40,594 nucleotides of DNA from an uncultured Clostridia bacterium (GTDB lineage Bacteria > Bacillota > Clostridia > UBA1381 > UBA9506): assembly GCA_944393605.1 (NCBI GenBank), contig CALYAO010000066.1, positions 1-40,594 on the forward strand, written 5' to 3'. Under the pieces are notes generated by a model. It ran no database searches. It had not been told where the DNA came from and saw nothing but the letters and a program-made list of their open reading frames with translations. Position numbers and translations under genes: made by a program. Shown piece after piece: positions 7,858 to 16,046 of this stretch (position 1 is its first letter; every line of letters starts with the position of its first letter).

Positions 7858-8958
7858 TCACTTTGCCACCTGCTTGCGATACTGCTCCACTTCCCAGTTC
7901 GCAATAAAATCCACCAGCCACTTGGGCATGAACTGTCCGCCGCCAAAGCTCTCGGCATAAGCCGCAATCTTTAAGGTATCCCAAAACAGCGCCTCCACGC
8001 GCGCGGCATCCTTCTCATCCGTCCCCAGGCAGAAAACGCCCACGCCCTGTGCGGCACAGACCTTGGGCAGAAAACCGTTTTGCTGCGCAAACACCGCCAC
8101 CGCACCTGCGACATCCGCGCCCGCGGGCAGATAGAGCGGCGAGTGCTTGTAGTACACCATGTGGTCTGGCGTAAAGGCGTAGTTCACCTTCCCAAACGCA
8201 TCCGCATCCGCCGTCCGCCGCACAATCTCGCCGTTGTTGCCCATGCGCACTGCCGCAGCACCCACACCAACGGCCTCTGACAGCGCCTGGGCGATGGCCG
8301 CAGCACCCGGCCCCATGGCAAGGGGCGCCAGATCGGGCTCCCGCACGACCGCGCTCCGCAGCGTCGACATCACCGCGTCCATCTTTTGCGCCACCTCATC
8401 TGGCGTCTCCGCGGCCACAAAGATGCCATGGTTTTGCAGAAAAACCAGATCCGCTTTGCGGCCTGTGGCATTCTCATATGCCGCAATGCGCGCCCGCACG
8501 TCCTGCGCCAGCACATACCCCGGCATGGTCGCGGGCACCCAAATCGCTTCCTCTCCAAACAGGCGGCGCATGGCTGCCTCCCCCTCCGCCGAACAGGTCA
8601 GACCGTTCACCAGCGCCGGATGGGTATGCACGACATACGCCTGGGGAAACAGGTCATGCAGCAGCGTCTCCACGCTGGGTCGCTTTGGGTCCTCCACGCG
8701 CGCCGCCATCAAATCCGCAAGCACCGCCGCCTCCCGTGCATCGTTGTCCGCCGGGTACTCAGTCTCCCACATCTGCGCCAGCCGCGCACGGTCCATCTTC
8801 ACAAATCCCGACTCTGTGATATCTGCCAGCGTGGTACCCGACGCCTTGATATACAGATAGCGAGCGTCCTTATACGACGTGTTCCCGCCGCCTGCCAACA
8901 CGATCTCCGGATTTTTGCCATACCGGTTGGAAAGCCCAACCAACGCCTGAAGCCCCAT
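7858..8958 (-). CDS. Class II aldolase, probable rhamnulose/fuculose-1-phosphate aldolase
   Basis: Zinc-dependent class II aldolase/adducin-fold enzyme of 366 residues. Phosphate-binding GGGNTSYK is at 23-30, the catalytic Glu is probably E97, and the metal ligands are H111, H113 (HTH) and H177 (NHG). The C-terminal region (FGGGQFMPKWLVDF...WEVEQYRKQ) resembles the aldolase half of bifunctional rhamnulose-1-phosphate aldolase/dehydrogenase proteins, but the dehydrogenase half is absent. Rhamnulokinase and lactaldehyde reductase encoded about 4 kb away would supply the step before and use the L-lactaldehyde it releases, so a role in deoxyhexose breakdown is inferred. GGAGGGG lies about seven bases before ATG 8958. 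Other sugar-phosphate substrates are possible. Confidence 0.78.
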   Translation of the reverse strand: MGLQALVGLSNRYGKNPEIVLAGGGNTSYKDARYLYIKASGTTLADITESGFVKMDRARLAQMWETEYPADNDAREAAVLADLMAARVEDPKRPSVETLLHDLFPQAYVVHTHPALVNGLTCSAEGEAAMRRLFGEEAIWVPATMPGYVLAQDVRARIAAYENATGRKADLVFLQNHGIFVAAETPDEVAQKMDAVMSTLRSAVVREPDLAPLAMGPGAAAIAQALSEAVGVGAAAVRMGNNGEIVRRTADADAFGKVNYAFTPDHMVYYKHSPLYLPAGADVAGAVAVFAQQNGFLPKVCAAQGVGVFCLGTDEKDAARVEALFWDTLKIAAYAESFGGGQFMPKWLVDFIANWEVEQYRKQVAK

Positions 8959-9064
8959 GATCCAATCCCCTCCAACATACCGGCGGATCTCGCCACCAGT
9001 TATTTAATATCGCGCATGCGCGCCTTCGGCTTGCGTTTCCCATACCACATGCCTATCGGCTACT

Positions 9065-9092
9065 ATTATACCATTTCCCGGCCGCATTGCAA
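9065..9092 (-). promoter_or_regulatory. Promoter of the class II aldolase gene
   Basis: Minus strand reads TTGCAA (9092-9087), a 16-bp spacer and TATAAT (9070-9065). Just downstream, ATGCCTATCGGC (9049-9060, plus strand) shares ATGCCTAT with the inverted repeat in the rhamnulokinase leader. The leader also holds a perfect palindrome CGCGCATGCGCG (9011-9022). Confidence 0.65.
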
Positions 9093-9120
9093 GGGGATTT
9101 CCACAAAAAACACCCGACAA

Positions 9121-9150
9121 TTGACAGAATCCTCCCATCTGGGGTATAAT
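9121..9150 (+). promoter_or_regulatory. Promoter of rqcH
   Basis: TTGACA (9121-9126), an 18-bp spacer and TATAAT (9145-9150): consensus sigma-A hexamers, about 90 bp upstream of the chosen start. Confidence 0.8.
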
Positions 9151-9241
9151 AGTCACATCCGAAGAAACCAGCATGGGATGCGGCAAGGCGCCCAGCAAGA
9201 CGCACAGCGCCGCAGCCCCGCGCAGAAATGAGGCACAAGAC

Positions 9242-11011
9242 ATGGCAATGGACGGAACCGCAGTTGCGGCATTGGTTCGTGAACTCAATGAATCCCTCAT
9301 GGGCACCCGGGTGGACAAGGTGTACCAGCCTGAGCACGACGAGCTCCACCTCACCTTCCGGGGCGGCGGAGAACCGCGCCGGCTGTTGCTCACCGCCAAC
9401 CCCAGCGTCATGCGTGTGTGCTTCACCGAGCAGACCAAGCCCAACCCCATGACCCCGCCCATGTTCTGCATGCTGCTGCGCAAACACATCCAGGGCGGCC
9501 GGTTTGTGGGTGCCAGCCAGCCCGGCTTTGAGCGCATCTTAAAGCTGGACATCGAAAGCTACGACGAATTGGGGGACCTCACGGTCAAATCCCTCTATGC
9601 GGAGCTCATGGGCCGGCACAGCAATCTTATTCTGGTGGACAGCGCAGGCCGGGTCGCGGACAGCATCAAACGCGTGGACTTTTCGGTCAGCAGCGTCCGG
9701 CAGGTGCTGCCCGGCCTGCCCTATGAGATGCCGCCGGGACAGGGCAAACAAAACCCCATGGAGGCCCGCATGGAGGACATCCTGTCCGCGCTGCAGCAGG
9801 CCCACGATGGCGCCAAAAGCGATCAATTCTTCGTGCAGACCTATACGGGCATCAGCCCCCTCATTGCCCGGGAAATATCCTTCCGCGCCCTGGGGGATAC
9901 CACCCGCTTCTTGGGTGAGCTGGACTACGCGGCGCGGCTGGACCTCGCGACGGTGGCATACCGCCTGTTCTCCGACGTGCGGGAAGGGCGCTTTGCCCCC
10001 TGCCACATCCAGGATAAACAGTCAGGCAAGCTCATCGACTTTTCGGTCCTCCCCATCACGCAGTATGGGGCTGGTGCGGACATTTTGCCCCAGCCCGGCG
10101 TCAGCGCTGCCATCGAGGGCTTTTACCTCGCACGGGACCGCAAAGAACGCATGGCCCACCGTTCCGCCCAGATCACCAAGCTGCTGGCCAATCACATGGA
10201 GCGGTGTGCCAAGAAGATTATCCTGCAGCAAAAGGAGCTGGCCGACACCAAAAACAAGGAGAAATACCGCCGGTATGGGGAGCTTCTGACCGCCAACCTC
10301 TACCGCATAGAACAGGGCGCCAAGGCCGTGCAGGTGGAAGACTATTACGATGCGGCGTGCCCCCTCATCACCATCCCGCTGGATACGCGCCTGACCCCCG
10401 CCCAGAACGCACAGCGGTATTTTACCAAATACAACAAGGCGAAATCCGCCGAGACCGCGGTCAGCCACCAGCTCGCCCTGGCGACCGCTGAATTGGAATA
10501 CTTAGAGTCGATGGAGGAAGCGCTCTCCCTCGCCCAGTCAGAAGAGGACCTTGCGGAGCTGCGGGCCGAGCTGACCGAGCAGGGGTACCTGCGCCGTGCG
10601 CCCGACGCCAAGAAGAAAAAGGACGCGCCGGCACAGCCCATGGAATTTGAAACATCCGATGGGTTCCGGGTGCTGGTGGGCAAAAATAACAAACAAAACG
10701 ACCAGCTCACCCTAAAGGCCGCCCGCAACAACGACCTGTGGTTTCACACCAAGGGATTCCATGGCTCCCATGCCATCCTAAAGTACGAATATGAAACGGA
10801 ATTTTCCGAAACTGCCATTTTAGAGTGCGCCGCGCTGGCGGCATACTTTTCCAAGGCACAGGGCAGCGCCAACGTCCCGGTGGACTACACCGAGGTGCGC
10901 AACGTCAAGAAGCCGTCGGGCGCCAAGCCCGGCATGGTCATCTACGACAACTACAACACGGTGTATGTCACGCCGTCTGAGGAGCTGACGCAGCGCCTGC
11001 GCAAGAAATGA
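9242..11011 (+). CDS. rqcH: NFACT-family ribosome quality control protein RqcH (Rqc2/FbpA family)
   Basis: A 589-residue protein of the family that binds stalled 50S-peptidyl-tRNA complexes and directs C-terminal alanine tailing in Bacillota; older annotations call it a fibronectin-binding protein. The N-terminal NFACT-N part starts MAMDGTAVAALVRELN and contains GRHSNLILVD. A charged coiled-coil middle follows at about 310-450. The C-terminal NFACT-R (DUF814) domain carries VGKNNKQNDQLT, then NNDLWFHTKGFHGSHAIL. Basic KKKKD precedes the last domain. ATG 9242 is chosen by homology and a weak GAGG eight bases upstream; an in-frame ATG at 9173 would add 23 residues of unrelated sequence. Its TGA overlaps the ribosome binding site of the next gene, indicating co-transcription. 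Confidence 0.92.
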   Translation: MAMDGTAVAALVRELNESLMGTRVDKVYQPEHDELHLTFRGGGEPRRLLLTANPSVMRVCFTEQTKPNPMTPPMFCMLLRKHIQGGRFVGASQPGFERILKLDIESYDELGDLTVKSLYAELMGRHSNLILVDSAGRVADSIKRVDFSVSSVRQVLPGLPYEMPPGQGKQNPMEARMEDILSALQQAHDGAKSDQFFVQTYTGISPLIAREISFRALGDTTRFLGELDYAARLDLATVAYRLFSDVREGRFAPCHIQDKQSGKLIDFSVLPITQYGAGADILPQPGVSAAIEGFYLARDRKERMAHRSAQITKLLANHMERCAKKIILQQKELADTKNKEKYRRYGELLTANLYRIEQGAKAVQVEDYYDAACPLITIPLDTRLTPAQNAQRYFTKYNKAKSAETAVSHQLALATAELEYLESMEEALSLAQSEEDLAELRAELTEQGYLRRAPDAKKKKDAPAQPMEFETSDGFRVLVGKNNKQNDQLTLKAARNNDLWFHTKGFHGSHAILKYEYETEFSETAILECAALAAYFSKAQGSANVPVDYTEVRNVKKPSGAKPGMVIYDNYNTVYVTPSEELTQRLRKK

Positions 11012-11021
11012 GGTGTTTTTA

Positions 11022-12401
11022 ATGCCCACCCCGCTGTATGACCGCATCACCGCATTTGCCAAAGAGCAAAAGGCCCCCTTTTACATGCCCGGGCACAAGG
11101 GGCGGGGGCTGGACCGTCTGTCCGACCTGCTGTTCCCGCTGGACGTGACCGAGCTGCCCGGCACCGACAGCCTCTTCTGCCCCGAAGAGGTGATTGCCCA
11201 GGCGGAGGCCCTGTGTGCACAGGCCTTCGGCGCCGCGCATACCCATTTTCTGGTAAACGGATCCAGCGGGGGCATTCTTGCCATGCTGGCCTATGCGCTG
11301 CCGGGCGGCGGACAGGTGCTGGTGGACCGCAACTGCCATCACAGCGTGCTCTCGGGGCTGGTTATGACGGGCGCACAGCCGCTCTATCTCTCCCCCGCCT
11401 TTCTGGATGCCCCCGGCATCCCGGGCGGCCTGTCTCCCGCGCAGGTGGAGGCCGCACTGTCCGCCCACCCCGGCATCCGCGCCGTTTTGGTCACCTCCCC
11501 CAACTACTACGGGCTATGCCATGACCTTTCCGCCATCGCAGCTGCCGCACACAGGCACGGGTGCCTGCTCCTGGTGGATGAGGCGCATGGCGCGCACTTT
11601 GCCTTTGGGGAAGGGATGCCGCCCACCGCGCTGTCCTGCGGGGCAGACCTTGCCGTGCAGAGCATGCATAAAACCCTGCCCGCGCCCAACCAGTCCGCCC
11701 TGCTCCATGCGGGGCCGTCGGTGGACGACGCGCGGCTCAAGCAGTGCATCAACTGCTTCCAGACCACCAGCCCCTCCTACCCCATCCTGGCCTATATGGA
11801 CCTGGCACGGGAACTGTGCGAGGCGCAGGGGATGCGGCTGTCTGCAGCGCTTGCCCGCCGGCTGGAACCGGTGCGCCCGTGGTGCGCCGCCCCCGTTGGG
11901 CGGCAAGCATATGTCGCCGCGCGGGACCCATGGAAGCTCCTCCTCAACGACCAAACCCGTACCGGGCCCGAACTTGCGGAAGAACTGCGCCGGTGCGGCA
12001 TCTGGCTCGAACTCTGCGACCGGCACAACTGTCTCCTCCTCGCCTCCTGGCACACCACCGACGAGAACATGGACGCCCTGTGCCGTGCGCTCACGCTGCT
12101 GGACGTGCAGCCCCGTACGACGTTTGACGGGACAGGCCATGAGCTGCCCGCCCTCTCGCAGCCCGATATGACCCCGCGGGAAGCTTTCTTCGCCCCCTCT
12201 GAAACCCTGCCCCTAACGGATGCCGTCGGGCGGGTGAGCCGGTACAACGTGACCGCGTTTCCGCCCTGCGTCCCAACCATCCTGTGCGGCGAACGCATCA
12301 CGGATGCCCAGGTGACTGCGGTTGCGCGGCTGTCCGCCATGGGTACGCCCATACAGGGGCTGACGGATGGGTGTGTCGCGGTGGTTGGATGCTCTCAATA
12401 A
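11022..12401 (+). CDS. PLP-dependent Orn/Lys/Arg decarboxylase family protein
   Basis: A 459-residue fold-type I decarboxylase of the short SpeA/YaaO class (arginine or lysine to agmatine or cadaverine); the exact amino acid cannot be decided. Family marks are the opening APFYMPGHKGRG, NGSSGG at 80-84, the PLP-ring-binding VDEAHGAHF at 185-193, and SMHKTLPA with the Schiff-base Lys217. The C-terminal lid domain is present (TPREAFFAPSET, VSRYNVTAFPPCVPTILCGE). ATG 11022 follows GAGG by eight bases; an in-frame GTG at 11013 is less likely. It lies ten bases after rqcH. In many Bacillota this gene precedes tmk and holB, which are absent here. Confidence 0.88.
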   Translation: MPTPLYDRITAFAKEQKAPFYMPGHKGRGLDRLSDLLFPLDVTELPGTDSLFCPEEVIAQAEALCAQAFGAAHTHFLVNGSSGGILAMLAYALPGGGQVLVDRNCHHSVLSGLVMTGAQPLYLSPAFLDAPGIPGGLSPAQVEAALSAHPGIRAVLVTSPNYYGLCHDLSAIAAAAHRHGCLLLVDEAHGAHFAFGEGMPPTALSCGADLAVQSMHKTLPAPNQSALLHAGPSVDDARLKQCINCFQTTSPSYPILAYMDLARELCEAQGMRLSAALARRLEPVRPWCAAPVGRQAYVAARDPWKLLLNDQTRTGPELAEELRRCGIWLELCDRHNCLLLASWHTTDENMDALCRALTLLDVQPRTTFDGTGHELPALSQPDMTPREAFFAPSETLPLTDAVGRVSRYNVTAFPPCVPTILCGERITDAQVTAVARLSAMGTPIQGLTDGCVAVVGCSQ

Positions 12402-12404
12402 GTA

Positions 12405-12448
12405 CAAAAAAAACGCTGACCAGACTTGTTGGCCGGCGTTTTTTTTGC
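12405..12448 (+). terminator. Terminator of the rqcH-decarboxylase unit
   Basis: AACGCTGACC, a loop of about nine bases, GGCCGGCGTT and eight T residues just after the stop codon; one mismatch and one G-T pair in the stem. Confidence 0.85.
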
Positions 12449-12489
12449 GTGATTTGACCAATGCCGCCACCCTGACAGCGCGCAAGCAT

Positions 12490-12523
12490 AAAAAACGGCA
12501 TGGCAATAGCCATGCCGTTTTTG
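12490..12523 (-). terminator. Terminator of fucO
   Basis: AAACGGCATGGC and GCCATGCCGTTT (loop AATA) with a T run on the minus strand, about 20 bases after the fucO stop codon. Confidence 0.9.
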
Positions 12524-12541
12524 TGATTTGCACGCTGGGAC

Positions 12542-13696
12542 TTACATCGCCTTTTGATAGATCTCTTTGATCTCCGCAACCGAGGTATCCCGCGGATTGC
12601 CCCCGGTGCACACATCCGCAAACGCGGATTCGGACAGAAAATCGAGGTCCTCCGCTTTGACGCCCACCTCCGAAAGCGTCTGCGGGATGCCAACGTCCTT
12701 GGACAGCTGCCGCACCGCATCCACCGCGGCCTTGCGGTATTCCTCCTGGCTCATGGTCTCCGTCCCCGGCACGCCCATCGCACGGGCAATGTCCCGGTAC
12801 TTCTCCCCCGTTGCGGGCGCGTTATACTCCATCACAAAGGGCAGCAGCACGGCGTTTGCAACCCCGTGCGGCGTATCATAGAACGCCCCCAGCGGATGCG
12901 CCATGGAATGCACGATCCCCAGCCCCACATTGGAGAAGGACATCCCCGCCACATACTGCGCAACGCCCATGTCCCCTTTGCACTGCATGCAGCCGTCGTT
13001 GACCGAGCCGCGCAGGCTGCGCGCGATCATCTCAATGGATTTCAGCGACAGCGTATCCGACAGCTCCCACGCGCCCTTGCAGATATAACTCTCAATGGCA
13101 TGGGTCAGCGCATCCATCCCAGTGGCAGCAGCAAGCCCCTTGGGCATGGAGGCCATCATATCAGGATCCACCACCGCCACAACGGGGATGTCGTTGACAT
13201 CGACGCACACAAACTTCCGTTTCTTTTCCACATCCGTAATGACATAGTTGATGGTGACCTCCGCCGCGGTTCCCGCCGTGGTGGGAACCGCAATGATGGG
13301 CAGGCACTTGTGCTTGGTGTCCGCAACACCCTCCAGCGAAACCACATCGGAGAATTCGGGATTGCGGATGATGATGGCGATGCCCTTGGCGGTGTCAATG
13401 GAGGAACCGCCCCCAATGGCCACAATGTAGTCCGCGCCCGCCTGCTTGCATGCCGCAACGCCGTCCTGCACGTTTTTGACGGTGGGATTCTGCTTGATGT
13501 CATCAAACACCTCGTATGCGAGGCCCGCGCCATCCAGCACATCCAGCACCTTCTGCGCCACACCAAACTTCATCAGGTCCTTGTCTGTGACGACCAGCGC
13601 CTTCCCAAAGCCCCGGCTCTTCGCCTCCTCTGCGATGGTCGCGATGGCGCCTTCGCCGAAATAAGAGGTCTCGTTTAGGATCATCCTGTTTGCCAT
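12542..13696 (-). CDS. fucO: Lactaldehyde reductase, iron-dependent group III alcohol dehydrogenase
   Basis: Reduces L-lactaldehyde, from rhamnulose- or fuculose-1-phosphate cleavage, to L-1,2-propanediol with NADH in anaerobic deoxyhexose fermentation. The 384-residue protein has NAD-binding GGGSSID at 96-101 and PTTAGTAAEV. The Fe(II) ligands Asp195, His199, His263 and His277 lie in MDALTHAIES, VHSMAH and YDTPHG, exactly as expected for FucO. The start at 13696 has AGGAGGA seven bases upstream; the open frame continues further up but is not protein-like. It follows rhamnulokinase by 187 bp on the same strand and has its own terminator. Other 1,2-diol or alcohol substrates are possible, but the neighbour favours lactaldehyde. 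Confidence 0.9.
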   Translation of the reverse strand: MANRMILNETSYFGEGAIATIAEEAKSRGFGKALVVTDKDLMKFGVAQKVLDVLDGAGLAYEVFDDIKQNPTVKNVQDGVAACKQAGADYIVAIGGGSSIDTAKGIAIIIRNPEFSDVVSLEGVADTKHKCLPIIAVPTTAGTAAEVTINYVITDVEKKRKFVCVDVNDIPVVAVVDPDMMASMPKGLAAATGMDALTHAIESYICKGAWELSDTLSLKSIEMIARSLRGSVNDGCMQCKGDMGVAQYVAGMSFSNVGLGIVHSMAHPLGAFYDTPHGVANAVLLPFVMEYNAPATGEKYRDIARAMGVPGTETMSQEEYRKAAVDAVRQLSKDVGIPQTLSEVGVKAEDLDFLSESAFADVCTGGNPRDTSVAEIKEIYQKAM

Positions 13697-13706
13697 GTTG
13701 CATTCC

Positions 13707-13781
13707 TCCTGTCGTTGGTATGATAAGATTTTGCATCCTTTTTTATCCAGATATTCAAATATCTTGTTTTCCTGTCGTTGG
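13707..13781. repeat. Repeat and palindrome in the rhaB-fucO intergenic region
   Basis: TCCTGTCGTTGG occurs exactly at 13707-13718, where it includes the fucO ribosome binding site, and at 13770-13781. Between them AGATATT-CA-AATATCT (13749-13764) forms a 7-bp-arm inverted repeat. No clear promoter pairs with these elements; they could be a binding site or an mRNA stem. Confidence 0.4.
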
Positions 13782-13883
13782 CGTTTGAGCCAAACAGCCT
13801 TTCCTTTGCTTCGCGCCATCCCGCTTTCGGCTCACAGCTTGGGCAGGCCGCTGGATGTCACGCACCGACGCAGCCGCAGGCTG

Positions 13884-15380
13884 TCAGTCTTCTGTGCCGT
13901 TCATGGTTGCCAGCTCCGCAAAACGCAGATACGCCGTGTTCCACGCGGCACTGTCCATGGGCTGGTACTCCGTCAGCGGGAAGGATGCCCGCACCACCCT
14001 GCGCGCTTCCTCCAGGTCCGCAATCTTCCCCAGCGCCATGAGCTGCACCATCGCATTGCCGATACTGGTTGCCTCCACGGGCCCCGCAAACACACGTTTG
14101 CCAGTCGCATTTGCAATGAATTGGCATACCATCTGATCCTTGATGCCGCCGCCCACCATATGGATGATCTCGATGGGCGTTTCCTGCATATCCTCCAGCG
14201 CACGAACCGTCATGGCGCACTTGAGCGCGATGCTTTGCGCGGCACACCGGATGATCTCCCCCTCATCCTGCGGCACAATCTGCCCCGTCCGGCGGCAAAA
14301 CGCTCGAATGCGCGCGGGCATATCTCCCGGCCCCGCAAAATCCGCCGCATCGGGATCAATAAAGGACACCAGCGCCGGCGCCGCCATAGCCCGCTGTTCC
14401 AGGTCGTCAAACGAAAGGTCCTTGCCCTCCCGTTTCCACTGCCGACGGCTCTCTTGGATGATCCAAAGCCCCATGATATTTTTGAGGAAACGGATGGTCC
14501 CACAGACGCCGCCCTCATTGGTAAAGTTATAGGCAAACGACTGGTCGGTGATACGGGGCGCATCCAGCTCCATCCCCATGAGCGCCCAGGTCCCGCTGCT
14601 GATATAGGCATACTGATACCCTTCCGCCGCCGGCACGCTCGCCACCGCCGAGGCGGTATCATGGGAGCCCACCGCAATCACAGGCACTTTGGGGCATCCC
14701 AGTTCCTCACACAGTGCATCGGTCAAGGTGCCCACCGTCTGCCCTGGCTTTATGATCTCCCCAAACAGCCGGTCAGGAATGCCGGCCTTTGCCATGAGTT
14801 CCCTGTCCCACGTCTGATCCGCCGCATGCAGCAGCTGGGAGGTGGATGCCTCGGTATATTCGTTTTTCATCACGCCCGTTAAGAAATAGTGAAAGATATC
14901 GGGCATGAACAGCAGTCGGTCCGCAGCCGCAAGCAGCGGATTTTCCTCTTTCACCATGGCCATGAGCTGAAACAGGGTATTAAAAAAATTAAACTGAATC
15001 CCCGTCCGCTCGAAAATATATGATTTCCCAATGGTCTCATCCGCCAGGGCGATCATGCCGTCCGTCCGGCTGTCCCGGTAGTGATATGGGTTGCCCAGGA
15101 GATTGCCCGCCTTGTCAAACAGCCCAAAATCCACACCCCAAGTGTCAATGCCAATGGCCGAAAAATCCCCATGCCCACTATGTACCGCCTTGGAAATCCC
15201 CTGCTTGATCTCAAAAAACAGCCGCAAAACGTCCCAATAAAAATGTCCGCCGACCATGACCGGATCATTAGAAAACCGGTGTATCTCACTGGCCGTCACG
15301 GTATTCCCATCATAGGTAAACAGAGTGGCCCGTCCGCTCGACGCGCCAAAATCAAATGCCAACACCTTGGTATTTCCCAT
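13884..15380 (-). CDS. rhaB: Rhamnulokinase
   Basis: FGGY-family sugar kinase of 498 residues that phosphorylates L-rhamnulose. It starts with the phosphate-1 loop AFDFGASSGRA and continues with IGIDTWGVDFGLFD and NPYHYRDSRTDGM, a segment characteristic of RhaB rather than of xylulo- or glycerol kinases. VGSHDTASAV, ISSGTWALMG and the adenosine motif MVGGGIKD follow. ATG 15380 has AGGGAGGG six bases upstream. A promoter and an operator-like repeat lie in the leader. The isomerase RhaA, a transporter and a regulator are not in the window, so the pathway must be completed elsewhere. fucO follows on the same strand. Confidence 0.9.
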   Translation of the reverse strand: MGNTKVLAFDFGASSGRATLFTYDGNTVTASEIHRFSNDPVMVGGHFYWDVLRLFFEIKQGISKAVHSGHGDFSAIGIDTWGVDFGLFDKAGNLLGNPYHYRDSRTDGMIALADETIGKSYIFERTGIQFNFFNTLFQLMAMVKEENPLLAAADRLLFMPDIFHYFLTGVMKNEYTEASTSQLLHAADQTWDRELMAKAGIPDRLFGEIIKPGQTVGTLTDALCEELGCPKVPVIAVGSHDTASAVASVPAAEGYQYAYISSGTWALMGMELDAPRITDQSFAYNFTNEGGVCGTIRFLKNIMGLWIIQESRRQWKREGKDLSFDDLEQRAMAAPALVSFIDPDAADFAGPGDMPARIRAFCRRTGQIVPQDEGEIIRCAAQSIALKCAMTVRALEDMQETPIEIIHMVGGGIKDQMVCQFIANATGKRVFAGPVEATSIGNAMVQLMALGKIADLEEARRVVRASFPLTEYQPMDSAAWNTAYLRFAELATMNGTED

Positions 15381-15444
15381 ACCATTCCCTCCCTGTCTCA
15401 ACCTGTCCTACTCGCGGGACACCACACCCGCTTTTCACCCCGAA

Positions 15445-15465
15445 AATGCCTATAAATAGGCCATT
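15445..15465 (-). promoter_or_regulatory. Operator-like inverted repeat in the rhaB leader
   Basis: CCTAT-AA-ATAGG (15449-15460), extended outward by AATG and CCATT with one bulged base. It covers about +10 to +30 of the predicted transcript, a typical repressor position. The aldolase leader shares ATGCCTAT. Confidence 0.45.
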
Positions 15466-15480
15466 TCCCAGTTTGCTACC

Positions 15481-15509
15481 ATTGTATCACAGACGGCCGG
15501 CGCATGCAA
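15481..15509 (-). promoter_or_regulatory. Promoter of rhaB
   Basis: Minus strand reads TTGCAT (15509-15504), a 17-bp spacer and TACAAT (15486-15481), with a leader of about 95 bases. Confidence 0.65.
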
Positions 15510-15552
15510 GGGGGCCGCTGTGACTTCCTGGGGTTTTGTCTCCCGCTTCTTG

Positions 15553-15581
15553 CAAAAAAGACGGGCACAAAGCGCCCGTCT
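15553..15581 (-). terminator. Terminator after rplI
   Basis: AGACGGGC, a 7-nt loop, GCCCGTCT and TTTT on the minus strand, directly after the rplI stop codon. It ends the pyrH-to-rplI operon. Confidence 0.9.
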
Positions 15582-15587
15582 CATGCA

Positions 15588-16034
15588 TTATTCTCCCGTG
15601 ACTTCCACGCGCACCTTCGCAGTGATTTCGGGATACACACGGATTTCCACCTCTGTCGTGCCCAGCGTTTTGATGCCGTCAGGCAGGACAATCTTCTTCT
15701 TATCCAGCACCACATGCAGCTGCATCTTGATCTGCTCCGCCAGGTCCTTGCTGGTGATGGAGCCAAACAGCTTGCCATTTTCCCCGGCCTTGGCCGTAAA
15801 TTTCACAGTCTGCCCCTCCAGCTTACTGGCGGTCTCCTGCGCCTGCTGCTTTTCTTGGTCCTTATGGAATGCCTGGGCGGCCTGCTTGCCTTTCATCTCA
15901 TTGATCGCACTCGCACTCGCCTCCACGGCCAGCCCGCGCGGCAAAAGAAAATTGCGCGCATATCCGTCGGATGCCTCCACCAGCTCTCCTTTTTTGCCAT
16001 GTCCTTTCACGTCTGCCTTCAATACGACCTTCAT
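15588..16034 (-). CDS. rplI: Large-subunit ribosomal protein L9
   Basis: Full-length bacterial L9 (148 residues). The N-terminal globular domain [36 protein letters not shown] is diagnostic. A long connecting helix rich in Gln, Ala and Lys follows, then the C-terminal domain ([29 protein letters not shown]). AAGGAG lies eight bases before the ATG. It starts only 12 bp after dxr, so it is the last gene of the lipid/isoprenoid operon instead of its usual neighbourhood with rpsF-ssb-rpsR or dnaB. Confidence 0.97.
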   Translation of the reverse strand: MKVVLKADVKGHGKKGELVEASDGYARNFLLPRGLAVEASASAINEMKGKQAAQAFHKDQEKQQAQETASKLEGQTVKFTAKAGENGKLFGSITSKDLAEQIKMQLHVVLDKKKIVLPDGIKTLGTTEVEIRVYPEITAKVRVEVTGE

Positions 16035-16046
16035 GGTATCACTCCT

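Noticed and set aside
12402-12541. Two adjacent hairpins considered as a possible transposon end or repeat element
   Set aside because: They are two different intrinsic terminators of convergent genes, each with its own T run.
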